In this document: positions 19,418-28,104 of the stretch, one piece after another | Numbering within the stretch: the stretch's first letter is position 1 | How the letters are laid out: each line of letters opens with the position of its first letter | NCBI GenBank assembly: GCA_902728285.1 | Contig: CACVBU010000803.1 | Location: 378,396-442,395, forward strand | DNA from: Clytia hemisphaerica | Lineage: Eukaryota > Cnidaria > Hydrozoa > Leptothecata > Clytiidae | Reading direction: 5' to 3' | Length of the DNA: 64,000 nucleotides | Notes under the pieces: model-generated | What the model saw: the letters and a program-made list of their open reading frames with translations, nothing else | Databases searched by the model: none | Told to the model about the DNA's origin: nothing | Made by a program: the position numbers and the translations under genes

Positions 19418-20320
19418 ATGACTAGCCTCATCTTTTGGATTAAACTTGTGCCAACCATATTATTGATATGCATTGGGATTCCAGGAAATATTTCCATATT
19501 GTACTACTTTTTGGTCAAAGGTTGGAAGAATATAAACTCGTATCACATGTTCATCATATATCTTGCTCTATTGGATTTGTTTATCTGCGTTATCAGACCT
19601 TTCATTGCGTTGCCAGGGCTGGTAGCTCCCCAATCGATCATTACCATATTTGTTTGTAAACACATGTGGCTGCTAGGTGTTGGTTTGGCAACATCCTCAA
19701 TCGTGATTCTTTGTGGACTTTCATATGATCGGTATCGTAAGATAACAAAACCATTCGCCAACAAATTACCAAAATGGCGCATCCATGTTTTGTGTATCTT
19801 ATCTATAATGGCTGGAGCCTCCTTAGCTTTCCTGTATATCAATCGAGGATCTAATATTATTACGAAAAATACAAAACTGTGTCGTGTGGGCTCAACCAGT
19901 GTAACGGAGTTACATATAGCTAATCTTTTGTTCCAAGCCTTCATTTCATTCATCATTCCTGCTTCTTTCATTTTTTACTTCAATATCAAAATTCACAAAA
20001 CACTTAAAAAACAAGGAACGGATCAAATGATTCAACAATCAGAGATGTTCCGGCGAAACTCCAGAGCCTCTGCAACCATCAGGTGTCTAACAGTTGTAAC
20101 AACTATCTTTGTCTTTATGCCAAATATCTTATTAACAGGTATTCATACACTCTTCATCATGAGAAAGTTGTTTTCATTCGAATTTTCAAACGTTCCTGAT
20201 GAGATGCTTGAATTTAATGATAATGTCATTTTCTTGAACAGTATTGTGAATGTGTTTGTTTATTGGGCGCAAATGAAAGAATTCCGACATTTCTACCGGA
20301 AAATATTTACCACGAAATGA
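19418..20320 (+). CDS. Rhodopsin-class G protein-coupled receptor, copy 2 (intronless)
   Basis: The product is 300 residues in a single exon starting at the ATG at 19418, collinear with copy 1 without gaps. The same landmarks are present: TM3 Cys80, DRY 104-106, ECL2 Cys155, FVFMP in TM6 and NVFVYW in TM7 instead of NPxxY. About 40 of 300 residues differ from copy 1, and 13 of these lie in the 21 residues right after the ECL2 cysteine (157-177). A possible AATAAA lies at about 20485. The ligand is unknown. The gene is intact, with no sign of decay, so both copies may be functional. Confidence 0.88.
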   Translation: MTSLIFWIKLVPTILLICIGIPGNISILYYFLVKGWKNINSYHMFIIYLALLDLFICVIRPFIALPGLVAPQSIITIFVCKHMWLLGVGLATSSIVILCGLSYDRYRKITKPFANKLPKWRIHVLCILSIMAGASLAFLYINRGSNIITKNTKLCRVGSTSVTELHIANLLFQAFISFIIPASFIFYFNIKIHKTLKKQGTDQMIQQSEMFRRNSRASATIRCLTVVTTIFVFMPNILLTGIHTLFIMRKLFSFEFSNVPDEMLEFNDNVIFLNSIVNVFVYWAQMKEFRHFYRKIFTTK

Positions 20321-20779
20321 AACATTAAAACCATAAAATTGGACAAAATAAGATCTCTCGCTTACCAGACCTCTTTTTTGAACGCGGTCTTGTATTTGTA
20401 CGGTACAATATGAAATACAGCATTTATGTACCCGTTTTTAGCTAATCAGATTGCTCATATTTTTCATGTTGATGATAAATTAAAATAAATGATCCAGAGA
20501 CTCAATTTGCTTTTTGATGGTTTTTGTACCCCTCCTGAGGAACTTTCGAGGGTGTGAAAAATGGGCCCTTATAATAGCTCGCACATACCCGGCACTCATT
20601 TTGCCTGGGGTAGCCCTCCTCCCGGGTTAAAACTCAGAAAATTCTGAAAGCTTTAACAACTTTGGATTTTCTTACAAAAAAACGTACCAACCATAGTTAT
20701 TGAATTATTTAAAAACTTTTTCCAACAAAAATACTTTCGGATACCTAAAGATTAGAAAATGGATAATAACACAACACAC
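20321..20779. other. Stretch between receptor copy 2 and the WARS2 exon
   Basis: If WARS2 is transcribed through here, this is intron. I looked for its next exon on the minus strand and see none. There is a GGGTAGCCCTCCTCCCGGG stretch (about 20600-20625) that resembles MITE ends but has no clear partner. Confidence 0.4.
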
Positions 20780-21049
20780 CTTCGATTGTTGGAATAAGAG
20801 ACTTTTGTTTGGATTGATACCACAAGCCAATAAAAAAGCAACCATATTTGTCACATTCTCCTTCAATTGAACTGGATCTTGGTGTGTAGTGCATGAATGT
20901 TGGTCAACAACACAGAAGATTATAAGGTCATTTCTTGAAGCATTATTTTGAAGATTCACCCAGTTTCGGATTGCACCAAGATAGTTTCCAATATGAGGAA
21001 CACCGGTAGGTTGTATGCCAGAAAAGATTCTTCGCCCAGCAACATTCAT
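20780..21049 (-). CDS. WARS2: Mitochondrial tryptophanyl-tRNA synthetase, first coding exon only
   Basis: The exon encodes 90 residues of a class I aminoacyl-tRNA synthetase Rossmann fold: [19 protein letters not shown] carries the HIGH-type ATP-binding signature (here HIGN). [13 protein letters not shown] and [17 protein letters not shown] are typical of bacterial-type, organellar TrpRS. The enzyme charges mitochondrial tRNA-Trp. The exon ends at a GTGTGT donor after codon 90. The ATG at 21049 leaves almost no N-terminal extension, so a transit peptide is not evident; the open frame runs a few codons further upstream. The remaining three quarters, including the KMSKS loop, is not seen in the window. 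It lies either beyond a long intron to the left or is lost. Confidence 0.8.
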
Positions 21050-21479
21050 AATTGATTCAGCACACAATATTATTATTTCATTTTAAGTTCTTCAAGACTT
21101 CATTTGTATGTTTCGTTTAACTCTAAAATAACAAAAAGTAATAATTTTAAATACCAACAAATTATAGCCTGTCAAGAAAAGATTTGCAGAAAATTCACCT
21201 AATTTGTGATGTGATCAATAAGTAATTACTTGGAGACTCGACTTTGGGGTCAACTAATACCTTAGTCATTGTCATAAGGAATGTAGCATGTTTGTGGTAA
21301 ATTTCCTTTCATTCTATAATCTTATTTCCATTAATTAGTTGCTTTGTCTATTGCCACATTCGTGCAAATAATGATACACTTAACATCTACTATCTAACAT
21401 TGATAACAAAATCTGTCGGTTCTTTGTTTTGTTATTGAAACTATTTAGAGATGACAGCTTTTTTACCAATTAGAGTATA

Positions 21480-21734
21480 CACGTTTTTTTTTTATAGGAA
21501 CAAACTATATAAGAACATAAGGCTTCGAGGCCTAAAACTTTAAGAACATTCTAAGAACATACTAAGGCTTTGGAGACTTAAAAACATGCAATTTCTTAAG
21601 AAATTGCATCAAAATGCTCAAAAAATGCTGAAAATAAGAACATTTTAAGAACATTTTTAGGCTTCAAATCCAAAAAACTAAGAACATCCGAAGGCTTCGA
21701 AAATTTTTGACGTTCTTATAAAAAAAAAAACGTG
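21480..21734. mobile_element. ATAAGAAC-type MITE, copy A (CACG..CGTG ends, TA-flanked)
   Basis: It starts CACG followed by a T run and ATAGGAAC and ends GTTCTTATA, an A run and CGTG, with TA on both sides. Inside are paired TAAGGCTTCG and GAAGGCTTCG motifs and several AAGAACAT repeats. It lies between PTRHD1 and the WARS2 exon. Non-coding. Confidence 0.75.
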
Positions 21735-21870
21735 TAAATGAAAGTATTTTCAGATGCAAATTACCCTTCCCAGAAAGAATGTAAAAAATATTCTTTGAAA
21801 TAATAAAAAATGCATATTGTTCTTATTAAATAATTATTTTTAAAAAATCTCCTAAAATTACATCAAAGTT

Positions 21871-22872
21871 CTATTTAAAAAGCTTCAGTTTTTTCAGATA
21901 TTTATGAACGTCGTCTTTAGGGTAAGGTTTTAATGCAAGGCATGTTGGGTAATTTTCTGGTTGTTCAGTCCATAATTTATGTTTGATATCATTGTCAACT
22001 AAAACCTGACTTATTTTGGCAATCGTTTCTTCGTCTTTTGCCTGAAATAAGAAGAAAATAAATAAATAGACCCATTTGGATATACTTTTAAATCATAAAA
22101 CCTACTTAAATTCATTACACAGTGCTTACATATAAGTTTTCCAACTTTGGATTAATGTTTGAAAAAATCTCTTCATGAAATTTTCATAGACGTTGATATT
22201 GTTTACAAACTAATCCCAATAGGGTCAAGTGAACACAAGATTCGAAAACTTTGCCAATGCAGTTGATATCAAAATTGAGAAGTCACAATTGAAAAACTAT
22301 TCCTGAACAAATTAGCCACTGCATTATCCCCTTTGTAACATTATTGCATTGGAAGTATTGCTCACAATGAACACACGTTTTTTTATAAGAACATCCATCA
22401 TTTTTTTAAGCCTTCAGATGTTCTCAACTTTTCAGGTTTCAACCCAAAAAAAGTTCTTAACATGTTCTTATTTTCGCCATTTTTTGAGTATTTTGTCCAT
22501 TTTCCTAAGAAAACAGGTGTTTTAGAGCCCACAAAGCCTTAAAATGTTCTTAATTTATTCTTAAGATTTTGGCCACTGAAGCCTTATATTCTTATATAGT
22601 TTGTTCTTATAAAAAACATGTATTCTCATATGAAAAGTTCATGGAAGTTAATAAAAGTAACCAATAAAAACCTCTAGTACAACTTTATGCATATTATCTA
22701 GATCTTTTAAATATTCTTGTGTATGATCATCCCCATAGTTCAAGTGAATAACAGCAGTACATGCATGACAAGCTTGTGCAATGACAGCACCAACAGGCCA
22801 TTTCATGATATCTAATAAATCTCTTCTGATAACAACATACTGAACCAATTTTAATGCTTGAGCAGTACTCAT
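21871..22872 (-). CDS. PTRHD1: PTRHD1, peptidyl-tRNA hydrolase domain-containing protein (two exons)
   Basis: Exons are 22672-22872 and 21871-22041, joined in phase 0 by a GT..AG intron, giving 123 residues. The animal family is about 140 long. Diagnostic stretches are LVQYVVIRRDLL, WPVGAVIAQACHA, MHKVVLE|AKDE across the junction, LWTEQPENYPTC and the C-terminal LKKLKLFK. The family has the Pth2-type hydrolase fold; whether it has hydrolase activity is unclear. A strong pyrimidine tract and splice acceptor lie 22 nt before the ATG (exon edge 22894), so a 5' leader must be spliced on. The intron hosts the MITE at 22374-22620. The gene follows the POU gene on the same strand. Confidence 0.9.
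22374..22620. mobile_element. ATAAGAAC-type MITE, copy B, in the PTRHD1 intron
   Basis: It starts CACGTTTTTTTATAAGAAC and ends GTTCTTATAAAAAACATG before TA. Inverted AAGCCTTCAGATGTTC-type blocks inside match copy A. It is slightly diverged at its right end (CATG for CGTG). Confidence 0.7.
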
Positions 22873-22894
22873 TTTCTCTTTTCAATTTTTCTAC

Positions 22895-24352
22895 CTAGGA
22901 TTGAATGAAAAAAAAAATATTAGGTTACAGATTTGGAGATACTTCAGTTTTTTCAGTTAAAAATAAATTGCAATTATACAAAATACAGTTTTGGACTACT
23001 GCTCTTTCTTTTTTCAGTTTGGCAAAACTTTTTAGATTTCATGTTTTGTTTACATGCCTATATAGCTATTCCATGTTTACTCATTATTTCAGTATAAGAA
23101 AGTAGTTAGAGAAATTATATTACGAACAAGCAAAGTAAGTTTTTTAATAAGGGCATGAAAATCAGCTATCAAATAATCTTTTTTGCTCAAAATAAATAAA
23201 AATGCATAAAAATTTACAGTAATATGAATAAAGATTTTGGCTTAAAATGAAAATAATAATAAATGTTCTACCAAATCAAGAATAAAAACACGATTAAAAC
23301 TAACCAACGAACTCAAAAAAATAACTAATTTTATATCAATGTGAGTGCATCATTAATCAAAATTAAAATTTTAAATAAATATTTACAGAAAACCATATGA
23401 AATCGCCAGGAAAACAGGGACCTTTGGTTAATCCTAATAACATAATTACTGGAAATATTTATGTGTTAAAAACACTGGACTACAGTGTCTTAATGTAAAC
23501 TTAAAAGACATAGAGTAATGGCTACTTACGAACTTACCATGTAAGGAAGTCTGCAAATTAAAGAAGACTCTATTGTAAACATGAAATGAAGAGGATTTAG
23601 GGAAAGGGTAAATAATAGGAAGCCTAGAGTGGTGAGTTTGATAATCATGTAGTACACTTTCTGTATCAGAATTACAACAATTAGAGTAGAGTCTCAATTA
23701 ATCCAGTTTTCAGGTCTCTGTAGCTGAAATAAATTTAAATGCCTTGTGTGCGGTTGAATTATAAAAACTCAAGAACAAACATATTCAAAAATGTAATCAA
23801 GAATGAAAAATATGAAAAAACTATCAAACTAAAACAAATTTCACTGAAACTCAACATTCGTGCATCATAAACAAAATGAAAATTATAAATAATTATCTAC
23901 AGAAAAGTACACCAAATGCCAGAAAAATTAAAAGGTTTGATCAAGTCTGATAAAAAGGAAAAATGAATCCTATATCAGAATTAAAAAAACAACACTAATT
24001 GCATATAATTTCCATAGCTTACAATAATTTCTTAGTATGCTCATAAAAATCAAAATAAAAAATTTATAACTTGAAAATATTCATTATTATATATAAAGTT
24101 ACTTTCAACAGACCTCTAACGACTTTAAAAGTATTTGGTTGCAGAGACTTATTTCGTCTTACAAACTCAGAACCATTTTCATCTCAACAATTTGATCAAA
24201 AATTAAAAAGTTTTTCTTTGCGACTACTTGATTTTAAAACAGAATTTACCTTAATGTACCTATTAAGGACGATGCTACCAACATCTACAAGAGAGAATAA
24301 AATAACTAAAATCTAATATGAGAATATAACATGGAAACATAATCAATAACGA
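22895..24352. other. Intergenic between PTRHD1 and the POU gene
   Basis: About 1.4 kb of AT-rich sequence with no recognisable exon or transposon. Both neighbours are on the minus strand. I see no clear polyadenylation signal for the POU gene. Confidence 0.4.
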
Positions 24353-25744
24353 TCAACTGGTAGGTTCCATTGGATCAATATTAATAAACATTGGTTTGGG
24401 TTGTAAGGACATAGAACCAGGAAACATACCAGCAACTTCTACGTTTTTCTTTTCACGTTGTCGCCGATTACAAAACCAAACCCTAACAACTTCTTTCTCA
24501 GTTTTTAAATGATTTGCTATTTGACTCAATTGTGATCCATTCGGCTTTTGATTTGTCATAAAAAGAGCTTCTAAATTTCCTTTGAGTCCAAAATCTAAGG
24601 AAGTCCGTTTCCTACGTTTCTTAGCTCGAATGTTTGTCTTCTTTTGCTTTCCGCTAGTGCTGGATTCATCACCTTTTAACTTACTTTCTACTTCATCCAG
24701 CCATTTTGAAAACAAAGGATACAAGTTACACATACTGTTATGGCTTAATTGCATTGCTTCAAACCGACAAACATGAGTTTGACTAAACAAATTTCCAAGC
24801 ATATTCCCCAAACTAAGGCCTACATCAGCCTGGGTGAAGCCAAGACTGACTCTTCTTTGCTTAAACCTTTTAGTGAATTCTATGATTTCCTCTTCACTGA
24901 TTGGCTCTTCTTTTTCAACAGTCGATTCATGTGTTTCTTCAGTTAGAATACGATCCTCTTTGGTACTCAGTTTCAAATCAATATCAGTATCATCATAGTC
25001 ATCAATAATGTTGTCATCCTTTTTTACTATAGGTTCTGCTTTGGGAAGACCTTCTTTCATATTCACCATTTCAACACTTTTGCTGCTTCTTGTTGAAGTA
25101 GAAGAGTTTTCATCATCACTCCATGCTTTTTTGAAATACGGTGGAGTGACATCTACTAACTCAGGTACTAATGATTTTAAATTTTCAGTTGTTAAAATCT
25201 CTTTCTGAAACTTGTCATTTTCAATATCCCTATCCTTTAATTTTTCTAATTTCTTTGTGTAGTTTTTCAAATTTTTCGCTGTTTCTTTAGGGTCTGGAAG
25301 TAATAATGAATCTTCTGGATTCTGACACACGATAGAGGTAGTCGGTACTAACCCAGAATTTAGAGGGTTATAGATAGTTTGGGTGAGGTCAATAGGTTGA
25401 CCGATCACTTGGTTAGCTATTAAGGGCATATGAACAGGTTGTTGTTGAATAAATGTTGCAATAGGCTGTCGCAGTTGAAACCTGTCTCCTTGTATTGTCA
25501 CCAAAGTATTATTTGTCATAAATTGTGCAGGTGGCGGTATAGTGTTATGTATAACAACGTTTGGTGGTATTTGATGTTGGGAACCCATAATTGTTGGTTG
25601 TTTTATGTCATCATTTGTCAACAGTATCGTTTGCATTGCTGGATAGGATTGTTCACCGATAACCGCTTGGTCTTCTTTCAAAGAAATCAAATTACTTTTG
25701 ACATCAAGGTCAATATCCAATTCATTCATATTGCTCAATTCCAT
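24353..25744 (-). CDS. POU-domain homeobox transcription factor
   Basis: This 463-residue frame is a nuclear DNA-binding factor. The N-terminal half is rich in Gln, Pro, Thr and Ile (about 60-150), as in activation domains, followed by an acidic Ser-rich linker. The POU-specific domain spans about 282-354 (FKQRRVSLGFTQADVG, FSQTHVCRFEAMQLS). A 20-residue basic linker and a homeodomain (about 375-433) with helix 3 EVVRVWFCNRRQ follow. The first POU half resembles classes 2, 3 and 5, but several usually constant positions differ, so I leave the class open. The start ATG is 2 nt after a TTTTTCATTTCTAG acceptor, so at least one upstream exon or spliced leader exists and the N-terminus could extend into it. 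Confidence 0.9.
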   Translation of the reverse strand: MELSNMNELDIDLDVKSNLISLKEDQAVIGEQSYPAMQTILLTNDDIKQPTIMGSQHQIPPNVVIHNTIPPPAQFMTNNTLVTIQGDRFQLRQPIATFIQQQPVHMPLIANQVIGQPIDLTQTIYNPLNSGLVPTTSIVCQNPEDSLLLPDPKETAKNLKNYTKKLEKLKDRDIENDKFQKEILTTENLKSLVPELVDVTPPYFKKAWSDDENSSTSTRSSKSVEMVNMKEGLPKAEPIVKKDDNIIDDYDDTDIDLKLSTKEDRILTEETHESTVEKEEPISEEEIIEFTKRFKQRRVSLGFTQADVGLSLGNMLGNLFSQTHVCRFEAMQLSHNSMCNLYPLFSKWLDEVESKLKGDESSTSGKQKKTNIRAKKRRKRTSLDFGLKGNLEALFMTNQKPNGSQLSQIANHLKTEKEVVRVWFCNRRQREKKNVEVAGMFPGSMSLQPKPMFINIDPMEPTS

Positions 25745-25746
25745 GT

Positions 25747-27206
25747 CTAGAAATGAAAAAGAAGAATTTTAGCTCGTACATCCTGAAAATCAATTGAAAA
25801 TTGACCATGAAAGTGAAGCCTGTAGCTGTTCAATCATCATATTGAAAACTGCATTTTGGTGAAAAACATGCCATGCCATGCAATGAAAAAATAGAGATTT
25901 TAGCATTTTTGCTGTTCATTTTGCAGACGATCCGAAAATAAAATGTTGGAATTTTGGTGTTTGCATCCTGTTTACCCAATGTTTTTATAAAACATATGTA
26001 CAAGACTGTTTGAGGCAAACGCTCCTAATGAAAATGGCAGTTTTAATGTTATAACGAATATTTAAGCTGTAAATTTTTTCATGCTGTTCGCAATGTAAAT
26101 TTTTAGCTTTATGAAATAACTGAATCAAAAAAGTATACATGTGTACAGCGCTCTGATATTGTGATGCAGTTTGCTTATCTTTGGCTAGGATTGCAATTTG
26201 GTACATTCTCCATTTCCAATTTTACGGCACTTTATTGTCATTCTAACTTGCATCAATTTCCCGCTTTCTTCAGAAAATTGAAGATGAGAAAAAGCCTAAG
26301 CTTTAGGATCACAGATTGAAACAAATAAAAGAAGTGTTATGAAATTTGATAGCTAAACAGTCCGCAAAGGGGCACCAAGAATCAACAGAAAAAGGGGCTT
26401 GAAAACAACTATTGATATCATTTTATCCAGACGGTCATAATTGATAAAATTGAGCAACTGATTAGCCATGCAACAATCGAAATCGATGAGCAATCAATTA
26501 TTGAGATATCGATTACTATCCATTACCTAGCGGTATCTACTATTACATATCTATTATAGATTTGGTGAACTAATTCAATAAATCTTAAATACAATTTATA
26601 ATTTAAGATTTACTCTTCTGTGCTTAATTGTAGAGGGGTGGAATAAACAGGGGGTTGGTTGGTACTCTGGTAGAAAATCCAAAAATGGGGGGTCAATATT
26701 AAGTGATTTTGGGGTGATTTTCCCAAAAACCAATCGATTGCATTACTGATCTCATTGATTGGATCTATGACAAATTGATGATGATAATTTTTGTTCAGTC
26801 AGTCAGTCAAATGTAGCCTGGATATCCAAGCTTAAATCTTAGAAAAAACAAAATTTACCTCAACATACAAAGTTCTAAAATTATAGAGCTTGGTCTTCCT
26901 AGAGAATAAAAGTGCAAACCCATGTTTACAAAACTTTTCTAGCCAACTCAGGGCAGCAAAACAGAAATTAATAAAAAGCAGCCTTACAAGCAGTTACAAG
27001 ATCTAAAACCATTTAACACATCCAAAAATTACACCCAAGTCCCTTAAAAAGTTGGCATGTATTATATATCATGACCAACCATGTTTTCTTCAAAAATGAA
27101 CTTGCCTCTGTTTTTTCTTTTTCATGTTTTCATGCCATGTAACAGAAAGCTGTATCTTTAGGATTATCCTTTTTTGTGTTTCAGAATTTTTCTGCGCCAT
27201 ACTTTA
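25747..27206. other. Upstream region of the POU gene
   Basis: No exon is recognised; 5' leader exons of the POU gene may lie here. Near 26645 an AAACAGGGGGTTGG run resembles the CAGGGGGG MITE ends but has no partner. A cluster of ATCGAT/ATTGAT motifs lies at about 26450-26530. Confidence 0.35.
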
Positions 27207-27524
27207 AGTTGGTCTAATGCCCACATCCCTCTTCTAATTTTGACACCCTTCTTTGGAGATAGGAATAATAGGAAGGTCAGGGGGGGTACTAAGTTGTTTT
27301 TTACTTACCTTATCAGACCACCACCCGGCACTGGCCCCCACAACTTAGTACCGACCCCCCCTGGGAAGGTCAGAATTACTGATTGAACCTAATTACTTTT
27401 GCTTAGCAATCAGAGAGGAAAACTCTAGTTTCTCTATCAGAGATTCTGACCTTCATACTGTATTATTCCTATCTCTAAAGAAGGATATCGGAACTAGAAA
27501 AGGGACGTCAACATTAGACCAACT
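27207..27524. mobile_element. Palindromic TA-flanked MITE, AGTTGGTCTAATG family (copy 2)
   Basis: The ends are AGTTGGTCTAATGCCCACAT and, reversed, AGTTGGTCTAATGTTGACGT, with TA at 27205-27206 and 27525-27526. The ACACCCTTCTTTGGAGATAG block pairs with CTATCTCTAAAGAAGGATAT. A second MITE (27278-27363) has inserted into it together with a 7-bp duplication. Confidence 0.8.
27278..27363. mobile_element. Miniature MITE with CAGGGGGG ends and 7-bp target duplication (copy c)
   Basis: Only 86 bp long: CAGGGGGGGTACTAAGTTGT at one end and ACAACTTAGTACCGACC then CCCCCTG at the other. GGAAGGT flanks both sides (27271-27277 and 27364-27370). It sits inside the palindromic MITE 27207-27524. Confidence 0.75.
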
Positions 27525-27631
27525 TATGGTATATACCATGAAGTCGGGTAACTTGGATCAGTGGAGGGTAACTTAACAATCTGAAAGTTTCTGACTTTTA
27601 ATATAATCTTATTAGCAGCATGTATACCAAA

Positions 27632-28104
27632 TGGGTCCATTTGTTTCATCACCATTTATGCCACTTATGCCACTTATACCACCTTTTTCCCATTTGTTTC
27701 ATCAAAATGTGTTCAAAAGTGTTAAAAAATACTTACATTTTTACCACCTTAATTTACATTGGTCATTTGTGTTCTTTGTGTCAAAAGTGGAAGTTTGCCA
27801 AGCTTTTCCAAGCAAAAAGAAATTCGCATTTGTTTCTGCATTCTGGGTCAAAAGTGGAAGAATGTTATTGTAAATGGCGGCAATAATCGAATGCATAATT
27901 ACGATGCGTTTCACTTTCGTTTTCTTGTTAGTTTGTTTATATTTCCGACATAATTTATGCGGCCATTATTGACGTAACTAAGAGTTCGCAAAATGGTAGA
28001 CTTTTGCCATTTTTAACACGGTTTCCATTTGTTTCACACGATGGTGGCATTTGGGGAAAAGATGGCAAAAATGGAAGTTTTGAGGTAAGAAACAAATGGA
28101 CCCA
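27632..28104. mobile_element. Inverted-repeat element with TGGGTCCATTTGTTTC ends
   Basis: TGGGTCCATTTGTTTC opens the element and GAAACAAATGGACCCA closes it. Inside are repeated ATGCCACTTATGCC and AAAAGTGGAAG motifs in inverted arrangement. The target duplication is not clear. Non-coding. Confidence 0.6.

Larger units (their letters stand above)
18115..20320 (+). repeat. Inverted segmental duplication, arm 2
   Basis: This arm carries receptor copy 2 and its upstream flank and matches 2911-5800 in opposite orientation. It is interrupted by the foldback element at 18302-19083, whose empty site is present in arm 1 near 5574 as ACCGG. The first bases (ATAACATATCCCTG) also occur near the receptor pseudogene at about 16890-16910, so the duplicated unit may have a third relative. 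Confidence 0.8.

Noticed and set aside
24353-25744. Assigning the POU gene to a named class
   Set aside because: POU-specific and homeodomain halves give mixed resemblance to classes 2, 3 and 5; a tree would be needed.
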